Source: Seriola aureovittata (Eukaryota; Chordata; Actinopteri; Carangiformes; Carangidae). From it: 64,000 nt of DNA. The DNA lies in contig NC_079383.1 of the NCBI RefSeq assembly GCF_021018895.1, positions 19,548,353 to 19,612,352 on the forward strand, in the 5' to 3' direction. A program made the translations under genes and the position numbers. Below are positions 39,736-52,898 of the stretch, piece after piece. Positions within the stretch are counted from its first letter, which is position 1. Every line of letters starts with the position of its first letter. The notes below the pieces were generated by a model that was given only the letters and a program-made list of their open reading frames with translations, was not told the DNA's origin and did no database searches.

Positions 39736-42700
39736 GGTTTACTCTGGACACACTTAAAAAGTGCTGAATATGAAAAAGATACAAAATGACAAAATCATAA
39801 AGTGTTAGTATGATACTGTTTGCCATCTGATCAAGTCACCACCAGCCTCTCTCTGAGATTAAGTCACAGTTTTTTCTCTGTTTATTCAGCCTAAACGGCA
39901 ATACACTGGGAGCACAGACGTCATCTCTTAGGTAGCCAGAAAAGATGCACCAACCATATATTGTATCAGTGTGTCTTCAGTTTAGCTCAGCCTCAGACTA
40001 ATCCCAGCACGCACAAGAAACTGCCTCTTTTTGTCTTTTCCCTCCAGCCTCTCTAAACTAATGAAGTAGATTATTGAGGTAGATTCATTAATAAATGGAG
40101 GAAAAGGGCAAAGTTTTCACTGAACTCCACACATTGTTTAGCCGCGCTGCCTCAGGTGACTTCATTTGTATTTGCAGCCATTCGTGTCTTTCCATTAACT
40201 CTGCATGGAGTCACGTCACCTATAAAAGTTGCTCTTTGTTTTTCTCTGAAAACACCTTTCGATTTTTAAAGTTGAGAGTAAAAAAGTCGACGTAACTGTG
40301 TCTGAGAGAAATTATAAAAAGCTAGCCTTAAACTGTGAGCGCACAGACAAATAGTACTGTCTGCCTTCAGATTTGTTTTATAATCATGCAGCTCAGTTGA
40401 AATTTACCTTTGTCTTACAAAGCTCTCGACACCTTCAATTCTCTGAGTCTACTGTGTTGTCCACATCCACCATTTCCCTCATATTTGGACTGTTGTGACA
40501 ACCATATGGAACAATTGCTGTTGTCTTGGGATTTGAAAGATTGCCGACATAACTATATTCATAATGTGTTGTCTGCTGTAGGACTATTTCTTTCCGACTA
40601 TCAAGACTATAACGATCTGTGTACTTCAGTGTGGTTTGGGTTAGGGTTTAAATCTTTTGTGTTGTCAGCTGAAACCTCTGCACACTATACAATGACTGTA
40701 CCGTCCACAGTGACCTGCCTTATTTTCTGGAGAGGATACACTTTCCTCAAACTTAAATAGCAATCATCATTGTGAAACTGGAGTAAAAACAAGACAGAGA
40801 AAAACATCTGTATTTTGAAGAAATAAAAATTTAGCACAAAGAAGTGGGAGAAATACCCTCAAGGTTCAAGGCTGTTAAACTTTTGTTTCCAGAACAATTT
40901 GCTGTAAACTCTTCCCAATCAGGAAAGAATTCTGAGCAGACAATCTGGGTCTATATACTGTATTCTCTGGTGACTTATGCACCAGGGATGGTCTGAAATC
41001 TCAGGGTCAGTGACATTACAACCTACAACACTGGCCGTTAAACTTACTTTACCAGAAGGCAGATTTATAGATTTCAGGAAGCAGTTTCACCGTGAAGGAC
41101 AACTGTAAAAATTGAAAGATTTCTTATGAAAATGCTGTGACTTCCAGCAAATACAGTACAGTAAATGTTTTCTTATTGTGCAAAATAACATAACATTCAT
41201 GGGGCGGGGGGGGGGGGGGGGGGTCCATGATGAGGCATGTGGAGTCTGACATATCAGGAAGAGGATGCTAAAATATGTATGGTTTGGCCTTTGGTCTGAG
41301 ACCTATGGAAAGGCCATGAATAATAGATGGGCTGCAGCTCCTATAGATTGATCTGCTTATGTTGGCTTTCTTTTAAAAGAGATATTGATATTGTGATATT
41401 GTGGATGCAAGATCAAACCCATTTTAACACAGACTCAGCCAGCATTTATTTCTGCTTGTTAGAACATGGAGTTCTCCTCTGTGAATTACTGTAATATAGC
41501 CTTGGGTAGATCTTAAAGCCCATTAAAAATTTGCCATGATTTTAAACAAGTATAGTCAAGAAAGGCTTAACAGTCATAACTATTAAGAGTTATTTAGTTC
41601 TGTGCTGCTTTAGTATGAAATTGAACTGCTATAGCCTCGTGTCTGGGTGAAAATGGATGTTAATGGCTGACTGCAGTCATATACGCCGTCATCAATCTTC
41701 TGACAATTCAACCTGACAGCGTTTTTCCCCAATGCTTGATTAGAAACCTTTTTTTTCTCATTTGCATGGCATTAAGCAGCACTGGTTCAACCACCAGTCA
41801 AAGACATAGCTCAAAGTAGACCTTCCCCGACAAGAGGGCTACACCGGTCTCATCTTGGTTGGATTTTCAGGTCTTTATTCATGGGCAAAATGCTTCCCTC
41901 TTGCAATTAAAGACGCCAGTGGCCACTGGGAATGTTGTTGTCAGTGACCGGCCAAGTCAACCGTGAAGGTGGGTTCACAAGGAAAACATGAACCGAGAAA
42001 ATGTGTGTGTATGAGTATCAGCGTGGTGGCGAGGCATGTCTTTTTTTCCTCTTTCCAAACATTCACCGTGTGAAGCTTCAACACAGCAGACACTCAGCAA
42101 AATAACATATTGCAAAAGGATGGCAGTGAAATCTGAGCAAAGCTTTACATATTGGCAGAGGGCTTAGAGGAAAGAGTTAATAAAATATGTTTCCTGAATT
42201 TCAGATACAGATAATACAACTCCTATCCTCACTATTGTACTGTCGTGTTTTCACTGCTGATCACGTAGCCATGGTTTCATTGAGCAGGGATTGGGCATAC
42301 GGGCACATCTGGCATTTGAAATTGAATTCTGCTTTTATCTCTAGCTGACCTCACAGACATCAGATGTCCTCTCAGTCCTCTGGCCTTCACCTGCTTTCTC
42401 GCTCAGGGACTCATGATACCCAGGTGAGACAAAGCTTTACCTTCAGATCTGACAGACTTTCATTCAATGTACTTAATCAAACGCTTTCACATCATGCTGC
42501 TCCCTGCTTATTTCTCCCTAGCCATCGACGGTTTATAGACCACAAACAGAGAGCGAGAAATGGACAAACTATGCAAAGAGAGAGTGATAGAAACAGTGAG
42601 AAATCGATGCAAGGGAGAAAAGGCTGTAAAAAGATTAAAAAATAAAGATGTCCTCTCAACATGCAGAAACTTATGAAAGCAGCCATTTCAAAGAGTGGAA

Positions 42701-42857
42701 AAAAAATCCCATAAAGCCAGGTGATAAAAGCAGGAATACAGATGAGAACAGGCGGGTGTGTGGCTACGAATATGGAACCACCTCTCTCACACCTTTATCA
42801 TCAGAACCGGACATATTTTTTTGGCCGCACTTTCAATTCCACAGCTTCCTTAGCTTT
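39736..42857. other. No gene seen
   Basis: It contains the poly(G)18 tract. A 116-codon frame at 40,410-40,760 has no recognisable domain, no splice support and ordinary intergenic composition. Confidence 0.5.
41206..41223. repeat. Poly(G)18 homopolymer
   Basis: There are 18 consecutive G, preceded by GGGGC. It is a candidate G-quadruplex site and prone to length error. Confidence 0.9.
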
Positions 42858-43145
42858 AAAAAGGTCCCATATTTTACAGTTTTTCGTGCGTTTTATTTGA
42901 AGTGTTGATCCATAAAAAGATATATTTCTGGTTTTAACTACGGAAAATCATCTCAATATAGTTTTACATCTCCTCTCTCAGGCTTCTCTCAGGAGCTCTT
43001 CTAACAACAGGTTGGTGAGCCTGAGCCTCTCTTCTGATTGGCTGACTGTTTTCTAAGTGATCAAATAAAAATATAGCTCTCACCGCCTCAGCTGCAGGAC
43101 CTGCACCATGTGAGGTCTAAGAACACACAATCTGTATCTCCATCC
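42858..43145. repeat. Probable dispersed repeat, unclassified
   Basis: aaaaaggtcccatattttac, then tttctggttttaactacgg and cttctgattggctgactg, look like parts of fish repeat families. Borders are not defined, and I could not match it to a second copy in the window. Confidence 0.3.
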
Positions 43146-46100
43146 ATGGTTTAAATAAATATGTTTTCTTATTCAAGTGAGTCAAAACTGTTTAGTAAGC
43201 AATTTGCGTCTGAAGAGAAGCACCCAGAATCAAGCACTGAGAAAGAGAACCTGTAAATTCTCAACTCAAAGATGCTTCCTCTTCAAATTGCAGGTCAAAT
43301 GCTCCTCCAGGAGCTGAATCCATTAACAGTAATGTATTCTACATGAAGCACTCCAAAAACACCGGCAAACACCGCAGTTTAAGGGGGAAAATCTTGATAT
43401 CTAACCTCCAGGAGATGCTGAGTGAAAGCACCAAGAAAACAATAAATAATTTGGCTGTTTGTGGCTGCAAAACTGAAATTATAGCCAATGGCAAGGTCTA
43501 TATGATTAGTACAAGTTGGTTTCATCCCTGTAATTAACCTAAATTGTGCCTTTGGAGATACTCGAGCTAACGTGATTAATGTGAAAGTTATGCCCTTCAT
43601 TTCAAAATTACCTTGTGCTTTTTCTCTGGAATGACAAAATGAACTTGATGTGTTTGTTTGAGGTGAGGGGTGGTGGCTCCTTTCCTCCTGAAGTGAGTCA
43701 TACATAAATAAAGGAAACCCACATATTTTCTGTGTGAAAACATCCTCTGCCGACAAGAAAAATTGAGAAGACGAAACTTCACAACAAACTTCCATAAGTG
43801 TGTCAGTGGTGTTTTTTTTTTAAAAAAAGCAACCACAGGAGGTAATAAGAGAGGAAACATAGTCACACCTCTATTACACTGTGAAAAGCACATTGAGAGC
43901 TTTTTCAATCTGGTGGAAAAATGCATATAATATATATATATATATATATGTGTATTTATTGTGGTCAATCTGTATCATTCCTTGAGCAACGACCTGATGG
44001 AGGTTCATGATATGAAAGGAGCTAGCTCATCTATTCATGCGTACTGATAATACAATCAGTCAATGTGCAAGCTATACACACACACGACTAACTTTCTTCC
44101 CACATTAACCACTTTTGAGCTTCAAGGTTTCCTCAGTAAGGAAACTTAGTTCACAACATTATACTCCTACACTAAGCTGCATTTCTTCACAATGTCAGGA
44201 ATCAGAGAATAAAAACCATTTAGAATTGAATAGATCTCAAAGACTTATGTGGATATAGTAGGTAGTGGTGACTGTCCGGGTAAATCTGGGTCCTCTCATT
44301 TCATAAACTCTAATGATGATTTATATATCTTTTACTTACTGACATGCATTAGAAAAGAGCTAACAAAAAAACTACCATAGTTTCGATTTTAACCAACTAT
44401 AACACCTATTTGTTGCAAATGTAATGTTTAAAAAATTAGTCATTCTTCCTTATAGTACTATCACTGTTACTTAGGGTCCATGCTGTAGGTACATTGTTTG
44501 ATCGAGAGCATGGCTAGCATATGTGTGTATGCCCTCCACTGAAAGGACACCTTTGGTGGAGGATCCAGGGAACAAAGCTGTACAGAGCCTTTGAACATGC
44601 TTTTAAATATTTCAGATAGCACTGATCAGATTAGGAATGAGAGCCAATCTGGGTCATATAGATCTTGGGTTGTAACTTCACACCAAATCAAAGTAACATG
44701 AGACAGACTTTGAACTTCACATAGAGCCATCCTGATGACCCTGGGGGTCACATTTGAAATGCTCCATTGTTATTGAACACGCGACAGAGATAGCACAGAC
44801 GACGACTGTTTGTAGTCTAATCAATGGCAGGCCTTTACCGGTTTCTCCTTCCTTTGTCACAAGGGTACGATGTTTCACCGCAGCTGATTACACAAAAAAA
44901 GGCAGAGCAGCCATGTTTGGGAAATCTCTAAAAGGGATTTGAGGCTACGAATGAAAGAGGAGGTGTGATGTGTTTGTGAGAGGGAGAAGCTGGGAAATGA
45001 ACAATTATTTATCATGTGTCACTGGACTTCATCCCCAACTTCTTCTTCTAGAACTGCTTTAAACGAAAGAGAAGATGTTCAGAGAGGAAGAAAAGAAGCA
45101 AAAGATGATGATGTATTAAGTGTACACATTTTCAAAGGATCAGATTACACTGCTCATACAATCTGTTGCCCTCATGAATAATTGTCAGTCCTCCCCCCTC
45201 AAAATCTGCTCAGCAACATAACAGATATAGATGTCTTTTTATCAATAATCATCTTCTGGAGTCTCTACAACACTTATCTGTTTGAGCAGATGTCACACAA
45301 AAATATATGTGGTTGTTTTTAGTATCTGAAGACATATCAAAAAACACATAATGAGTTCGTAATGAACCCGATGACAGCAAAAACAACAAATGCCATGTGC
45401 CATGATCAACCAGTGATGAGATAATTACTTCTTCTTAAGGAATAGTTCCTTGACCTAAATTACTGTCCTGGGAACACCATGACACACACCCAAAGCATCT
45501 CTACAGCAATGTTTTTTTTTTTTTCATATCAGATCAGGAGTTGTGATACGTTTATTATTATGTGACTGATGAGCCCCTTATCACGAAGCACATGTGTCCC
45601 TATCTCACCATCTCTTATCTGCAGTATTTCTGGCCCCGGGAAATCAAAACTGAACTGATTACATAACGGCCATGACAGCCCAAAAAGTAAAAGCTTGCAA
45701 GACAAAATGTGAGGGAGAACTAAAGGGGGAAGTGTTGAACTTGACAATCTGCTGACCTTGGTTTTCCTGTAAAGACAAGCTGAAAATGCGAACGGACATT
45801 AATGGATAAGCTCGTCAGAGTAACACTCTGCTCTCTCCATCTTAGTGACTCTAACTTACTCTCTTTTTCCCGGTCATGGCAAAAATAAGACATTTCAACT
45901 CCTGACACAGAGGGAAAGCACAAGTCTTAGCTTTAATTAGGCCCCCAAGGGCTTTTAGTCAGAGGCCTGAGGGGGTCGCCCCACCTCTGGAGCACTAAAC
46001 CCCTCTGTAAATGGAGCACAAAGGAGACACACACACACACACTAGTGGGTTTTATCACACACTCGGGACATCAGACCACAAAAGCAGCATAGCAAGAAGT

Positions 46101-46365
46101 TTCAGAAAAAGTTAATATTGTTAAAAATATAAACTTAATCATTTATAATGATGCCTTTGTGAAAAAAAGTCTAATGTTTATCATAAAAAGTATCAAAAAG
46201 TGCCTGCTGCATAGAACTTCTGCCATAGTCCAACATTAAAGCTACCTTGTAATGTCTTCTTGAATTATGTTTTACGTAGGGAAAAGGGTATTTCACCCTA
46301 CTTTTGGAAGATTGGGGTTGTCGGATCTGAGATGAGGTTTTTCTTTCTGCTGCCTCCAGGCATTA
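43146..46365. other. No gene seen
   Basis: Apart from a (TA)n run and the gagggggtcgccccacctc stretch near 45,969, there is nothing to report. Frames are short and unsupported. Confidence 0.5.
43927..43949. repeat. (TA)n microsatellite
   Basis: A short TA run is followed by tgtgta. Confidence 0.9.
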
Positions 46366-46830
46366 AAGGACCCATGCTAGGATTATAGTGGCATCGATGA
46401 GGTTGTAGATTGCAACCAATTGAACACCCCTCCTATCACCCCTCCAAACTTCATTCCTTTACTCAGAGAGCTGTCTCGAGCGGTGGAAAGCAACGCTGAT
46501 GGTAACTCTTGTTTGGTTTCTATTTCTATCACTTCTTTTATTCTACTGAAGTTAGCATGCTAACCAGCTAGCCACAGCCCAGCAGGACTGTCTTGTCTAG
46601 CGCTGCTCAGGACATATTATAACCTCTTGTCTTGCAAATGCAAAAGTGGCTGAAGCTCTTGGCAAGACTGGTAAGTAAACAGCTGTTAATGCCAATGCTG
46701 CTGCAAAACACAGGACTTAGACACAAGAGACTGCTGTTTGTTTCCCATGTGAAACTGATGACAGCGCAGTTTCTTTTATCCACAACGTTTATTACCGTAA
46801 CCATGACGACGAAGGTTCTCTAGCCTTGTA
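46366..46830 (+). repeat. Composite dispersed repeat (inverse copy of the 26-kb element)
   Basis: The left part (gattatagtggcatcgatga, gttgtagattgcaacca) is a widespread fish repeat. The right part (gttagcatgctaaccagcta, aggacatattataacctctt) is the reverse complement of 26,043-26,160. The short open frame inside has no recognisable domain. Confidence 0.6.
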
Positions 46831-48911
46831 ACAATGCAACATTAGTCCCACTCCAACTCCTCTTTTAATTCATCAGAAATATGTCATCAGATGTCGCAAT
46901 GTGTGCTCACATAGGGTCGTCGATGTCAAAGATACTCAGTTAAGAACCAAAACAAGGTATCATCTGCATAAAGTAGCAGTCATTAAAACCACCCCTTTGT
47001 TACATGGGTTAAAGTTCTCATCTACAGTAGTTGAGAAGGTGAAGTTGGTAAGGTTTTTATGTAAAGGCAGTGTTGGGCTACACATCACTCTCTCAGTGCT
47101 ATCACATCAAGAGCTGCTCTAGGGGAAGAAGAAGTTCATGACCGCCTATTGCTGTATATGCCAAAACTACAGTAATGTGCCACAAGATTTAATGAAATGA
47201 AATGTTTTAATCAGCTTGAGGCTGTGGAGAAATTGGTCTTAAATCAATAGAGTGCCAGCTAATTATATATTCATTACTGTGTTCAACATTGATTACAAGC
47301 CTCTCGCAGACTTTCAGGTGTGGATTTTATTGGGGCAGCACTTGCCTGCGATGGAGCCCTTTTCTGTGTGATGAAAATGCCATTAGTTATAATTATGAAT
47401 CTGACTGTAAACATATTGATTCTCTTCTTAATTAGAAATGTTATAAACCCCATAAAGACACAGCTCCCCATTATTTTTGGCACAGATATGGCTGATTGAA
47501 CAGAATAAATCAATATCTCTCCGGGTGATTTTCATGACAGCACTCATGGTTGTCAGGGGCAACCATCTAGATCACAATATGGCATAAGAGGCAGTGGAGA
47601 GAGAATGAAACACTTGCATCATCCCAAGACAGGAGTTATGTCTTTCACGTTATGTGGTCTTCTTTTGGAAAGTAATGAGTGCATGGATCTTCAAAATTGA
47701 TGTAACTCAAAACCTGGAGGATATTTTAGTGTCTTTACAAAAAGCTGCAGTCGCTTCAGAAGCAAAGCACGATGAGGCCAGTCATTTCTTCTCCAGAGTC
47801 AGAGTGGGTCACGCTTACGTTAGCCAGTGCAGATTCAGCCTCACTCAAGAAAAGCAGTTTCAGTGAAAACTTCAACATTAACTCTCCCTCTCCTCTCCTC
47901 TCTCTCTTTTTCTGACTGCCTGTCGCTCTCCTCTCTGCATTAGAAAGTAAGACATCTGCAGCTAAGTGACATGGTAAGCATGTCAAATTGATGGGCTATT
48001 TATATCCCAAAAGCAAAGGGAGGGGACAGAGTCCATTTATAAAGCCTCGCCTGAAGGTAAGGCTTTCAAGGGACAGATAATGCGAATGTTTCCTATAGGA
48101 GAGGTTTAAGCAGCTTTCTTTATTTATTTATTTTTTGTGCTTTGTTGTATCAGAGTTGAACTTGGGACTCAAGGTTGCACAGAACTGCAAAACTGCCTGC
48201 GGTTCTTTATGGCTCGTTTTGCAAGACACTGGCTCCCCCATATGTATGCTTTCAAGCTTATTTTGATTGATTTTGCCTTTCAAAAACACACACTTTTTCT
48301 TTGATATATGCATTAAAAGTAAGTCTACAAAAGAGTAAACATGCCAATCTTCAGTTAGGCGCAAACAGTGGACGATGCTTGAGTTTCTCCTTTTAGCCTC
48401 ACACATGATGCAACACTCAAGGAAAAAGTTGATTTGCTCCTAAGTTACAAATTGGACTGGGAGATTCTGAAAACTTTTTTTTGATGATATAAAATGGGTT
48501 AATTTTCCTGTGCCCAGAGGTACAATATGTTTTCAGACTAAAAATGAAATGAGGAAATAACACCCTCCCCTGGATCTACTCTTAGCATGAAATCTAAGCA
48601 CATTACGTGTTATCTCTGAAGTAGGAGTCACCTTGAGACATTTGCTTATGGGACAAATCTTGTGACAAATTTCAAGCACTTTTTTTTACTCACAACATGT
48701 AGTTCTGGAGTCAGCTTTTTCTTTGTTGTCCTTGATATGACCCTTTGTTTTCTTAAGAGAGGATATTGGGTGTCCGAAGCAAGCAGGTCAAATATTCATA
48801 AGCCTTGCACAGCACAGGGCTGAGATGTCAGTGCATTGACAGAAGGAGGCTCTCTTTCATCTAACTGGGAATGTAAATAAACAGCTAGTGGCAGATTTAT
48901 CATGTCAATGC
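46831..48911. other. No gene seen
   Basis: There are only short chance frames and a C/T-rich run near 47,880-47,935. Confidence 0.5.
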
Positions 48912-49060
48912 ATATTTGTCAATGGTGGAGGAAGTTTTCAGATCATTTACTTATGTAAAAGGACGAATACCACACTGCGCACATTCCTGCATAAAACTAT
49001 ACAACTTGTTTATCTAAATAACATATTGCAATTATTTTTATACTTTCTCATATTTTACCT
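48912..49060 (+). repeat. Copy of the AAGTA-rich dispersed fish repeat
   Basis: It starts caatggtggaggaagtttt and continues with atttacttatgtaaaagga, then a region resembling the family interior. It is in the opposite orientation to the copy at 19.8 kb. Confidence 0.5.
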
Positions 49061-49597
49061 CTTGACTTGCAGTACTTGCTGTATATTTTCCTACTCACAA
49101 ACAATACTACAAAGCAAATTCCTCATATGTGAAAACCAACTTGGCAATAAACCTGATTTTTTACATACACTATATACTATATTACAGTTAAATGAAACAC
49201 TCACTTCAAATGTAAGAACATGAAATATGAGGCTCAGTATGACATTGGACCAGTTATTAGGATATGAATACTGGAGCAGAATGAACGACTAATGAAACCA
49301 ATATACGGGGTTTAGTTGAAAGGTTGTGTATGAGAAAACCACGGGAACATTACAACCAGATACCCTTTAAATGTGTCATAACCATTGGTTTCCATTTACA
49401 AGAAAAATAAAACAGTACACAAAAGAAAATTGGCCCACAATAGAAAATGTAGAAAGAAAGAAAAAAGATACCCCGCAGGACTTAATTCAGTCTTTATGGT
49501 GTTCGAGCACACCATGTGCAATATCTCAATCCTAAGTCTCTTTTGTGTCCTTGCAAAGTGTACGGTAGAGCAGGTAAGAGAGTTTGTCCTACCGCTC

Positions 49598-49719
49598 AGG
49601 CACTTCCCGCAGCTCACAGTCCGTCCGCGGCAGTTGTTAGTCGCTCGGTTTTGGGGCTCGCCATCCTTGGACGGACTCCTCTGCCACTCATCAAAGAGCA
49701 CACAAAAGAACCTAACCTG
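49598..49719 (-). other. Unidentified exon-like segment with a Cys-rich frame
   Basis: Minus-strand acceptor tcttgatgcag is followed by an open frame reading VRFFCVLFDEWQRSPSKDGE and, further on, NNCRGRTVSCGKCLSG, then a weak donor (AGCG|gtagga). It is richer in GC and CpG than its surroundings. I do not recognise the peptide. Its phase does not fit the exon-like piece just upstream, which ends in phase 1. The plus strand is also open here and has a strong donor at 49,573 (GAGCAG|gtaaga) after MCNISILSLFCVLAKCTVEQ. It may be a real exon, a relic, or chance. Confidence 0.2.
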
Positions 49720-49839
49720 CATCAAGAAGTCAGAAAAAAATATTCAAAACCATGACTGATTTCTTTCTTAATGCATCATAATAACAAATTTTACTTTTTT
49801 CTTTATTTACAGTGTACACATTAAGTAGGGATTTCTTAC

Positions 49840-50170
49840 CAAAGCAACAAAGTGCAAGGCTCTCCAGAAGCATCAAAATGCTAGCAACATGGCGCCACGA
49901 AGAAACTACAGTCAAGAAATCTTCATGAGTGCATTTCATTTTTTTCCGGGGCATGTAACTATGTTCAGCACACGCAGCACACACAGAAATCATCACCTAA
50001 TTTTGACAACCAGCATAAACGTCACTGAGCTTCGTCATTGTTACAGCTTTGACTACATTTCCCATGAAAAGATTTTGTCTTTGGCGTTGCAATGAGTAGC
50101 GCTAGCTTAATCGACGTCACCGGCCGTTAGAATTTCACTCGTGAAATTGACTTCACACTTCTAACGGTTT
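49840..50170. promoter_or_regulatory. Promoter-like island with ACTACATTTCCCA, CRE-like site and nested palindromes
   Basis: The region is locally CpG-richer. It holds actacatttccca (50,052-50,064), a core of the ZNF143/THAP11-type motif found near transcription starts, and gacgtcac (50,113-50,120), a CRE-like site. A nested palindrome follows: ccgttagaa/ttctaacgg at 50,124-50,132 and 50,159-50,167, enclosing aatttcac-tc-gtgaaatt. On the minus strand a frame containing MLLESLALCCF ends at a strong donor (TTTG|gtaaga, GT at 49,846-49,845). This looks like a promoter and first exon, but the gene is not identified. Confidence 0.35.
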
Positions 50171-50544
50171 CAACTCACCAAGTCACGGCAAAACCTGACG
50201 TTTACTCCGTCGAGGACAAATTAAGGTCGCTATCTACTAACGTATTCAGTTTCAAAACTCTGAGGAGCATTCACTGTTCATAGCTTGGTAAATAAAACTT
50301 TTTTTCCTCCTTCCTTGTGTGTGTGCACTTCACTGCGCACTCCGGAAAAAGCACAACTTCCTATCATTACGATCTAAACAGAAGCAGCCGATCACAGATT
50401 AATAATCACATTTCTGAACAAATAATTACATGAACAATGTAACACGTCCATTTTCCAGATTCAGATAAACGTTTTCAGTTGCACTCTATACTAATAAGGT
50501 TACATAAAAGTGCATTCCACTGCACTGAAAGTATTTCTTTTGCT

Positions 50545-50620
50545 GAAAGCATGTCGTTTAAATCAGACAATGTACTTAAAGGATCAAAAGTAAAAGTTCT
50601 CAATGGGAAAAGTAACTGAC
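50545..50620 (+). repeat. Fragment of the AAGTA-rich dispersed repeat
   Basis: The short block tgtacttaaaggatcaaaag followed by taaaagttctcaatggg matches the interior of the same family as the 53.5-kb copy. Confidence 0.4.
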
Positions 50621-52236
50621 TTCATTATGAATCAATCTGCTGAGAATTTTCTTGATTTAGAAATTTAATTGTTTGGTTTGTAAAACTTACGACAATAGTT
50701 GAGATGTCTGTCACAATTATGCAGAGTTCAAAGCTACACTTTTACAATACTAGTTTAATAAAACTATTAAAATAACATTTCAGAAGCTAGGACCTTGGAC
50801 TATTTGACATTTATTGCATGAAAAATGAAGAAACGATTAATAAAATAGTTTCCAGTTCATTTTCTGTCAGTCAATTGATGAATTCTAATCAAAATTCTTG
50901 ATGAACATTGGCTTGTAAAAGCACTTGTAAAATCTTAACATTTCTGTCTAACATTTCTTGGCTTTTTTCCTCTGATAACTTAAGATCCAGACATCCGATG
51001 ACTAAAATCCTTCATCTGGTTGAAATACATAGTTGAAAATGAATAAGGTGTAAAAAGTGCGTCTCAAAATTTTGGCTAAACAATTTTAAGCCAAAATTTT
51101 AAAAAGTAAGTGATATGACGTCATTGACAGGCCACCAAATGAAACGGACCGTACCATGGTTTGAAAAGTGCTCGAAAGATTTGGGATAGTGTAAGTGCAT
51201 AACTCAACAAAGTATACAATATAGGTCTCGTCATTTTTAGACATTTTGATGTGGAAAAGTTTCATATGATCACTTTAGGTACAGTACATGAGGAAATGTA
51301 CTCATGTACCTCATGTATGTATTTGTGCTGTTCTTCGATAGCAGTCATGACATGTGTGAAGTGGTAAACATGAACTGTTTTCATACAATTCATCTGATTG
51401 ACTGGTTCTGAAACAGAAGAGGACATAGATATGAGCACAACTTTCAGATTTTCTGCTTTTTTATCTTTTTTATATTTATTCAAAATCGACTTAATATCAG
51501 AATTACTGGATTTTAGGAAAGTTATAACTACTGGACATTCAAATTAAGCAAATTTAACTACTTTCTCTGAAGTTTCTCAACTTAATTTGGTCTTTAAGGA
51601 ACCCCACCGGTTCTGTTTACCGAGCAGCATTCAGACTCTAAGTGTGCTGGCAAAGCAAATCCCCACTGTGTTAAAATGGCAGTGTCAGCGGCCGCTACCA
51701 TCCCACAGATTTGATCTGGTTACAAACACATTGCATTTGCACACGCGATTGATGTTGTTTTAATATCTGCATTTCAAATGTCTCGTTATCACACACACAC
51801 ACACACTGCCAACAGTGTATGGAGCAGCCCTACCCCGGGACGGCTGACAGCCAGCACTAAGAAGGATGTAATTTCCCTCGTCTCCAACTCTCGTTTAAAT
51901 GAGCCTGCTTGTCAGAGAACCAGACAGTTTTCAAAAAATTTCCATTAAAGAAAAAAAAAAATGCTTTGACTTCTCTGAGATGTCAAAGTGAAATAATGGG
52001 TTTGCATCATTAGTTTTATTATTTAAAATGATACTTATGGAAAACATCTTTGTAAATATCGTATTTGGCAAAACAGAACATAATCTTTAATATAATTAGT
52101 TTTACTGATAAGAATACATGCAAGATCTGGCCCAGCTGCATGCTATTGGCTGGAGTTATGTTTTTCAGCATGGATGGATTATGGGACAGTGGGACAAGTA
52201 AAAGGCGCCTCACCACTCCAATATGGTGTCAGATTT
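50621..52236. other. No gene seen
   Basis: This is AT-rich sequence. A partial repeat-like stretch (aacgattaataaaatagttt) near 50,830 resembles the interior of the 6.4-kb element. Confidence 0.4.
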
Positions 52237-52272
52237 AAAGACACCCAAAACGATTACATTTTGGGTGTCTTT
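52237..52272. other. Perfect hairpin, 14-bp stem and 8-nt loop
   Basis: aaagacacccaaaa (52,237-52,250) and ttttgggtgtcttt (52,259-52,272) are exact reverse complements. The hairpin sits beside the GGCCC-rich repeat at 52.35 kb and may be part of that element. Confidence 0.85.
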
Positions 52273-52733
52273 GTGGTGGTGTTGTGTCTTGTTACTGAGC
52301 TCTGTGACTTTCAAACAAGAAATATTAACAGTCATAGTCATACAGAGGCTCTGGCTCAGGGGCCCTAGGGGTCAGGGGGTGCAGGTGGGGCCATTCGTGG
52401 AAATCCATTTATGTATGTGGGGGGGGGGGGGGCACCTCCAAAGTAAAAGAAAGAACTTACAAAATGTGTGTCACGGTGCAGGACAGAAAAGCACCCAAAA
52501 TACACACACCCAGGTACACCAGGGTCACACACACGGATCTGAACAGACGAAGACGAGGAGACAGAGCAGAAACAGGCAGCACCATGAGGAAGCGTTCACT
52601 CACATGCTGACAACCTGGAAACTGGGAGCGAGGAAAGGGGCTTGTATTTACTTGGGCTTGAAGGGAGACAGGTATGACTTGATGAGGTAATTAGGAACAG
52701 GTGTGCAGGGAGGAGCAGGAGCAGGAAACTAGA

Positions 52734-52898
<165 letters not shown>

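Noticed and set aside
39317..39757. 146-codon hydrophobic frame that looks like a multi-pass membrane protein
   Set aside because: It is a by-product of the T-rich TCTTGTC repeat; a second overlapping frame gives a similar peptide.
40410..40760. 116-codon plus-strand frame with several Cys and Trp
   Set aside because: No recognisable family, no splice sites at its ends, AT-rich intergenic composition.
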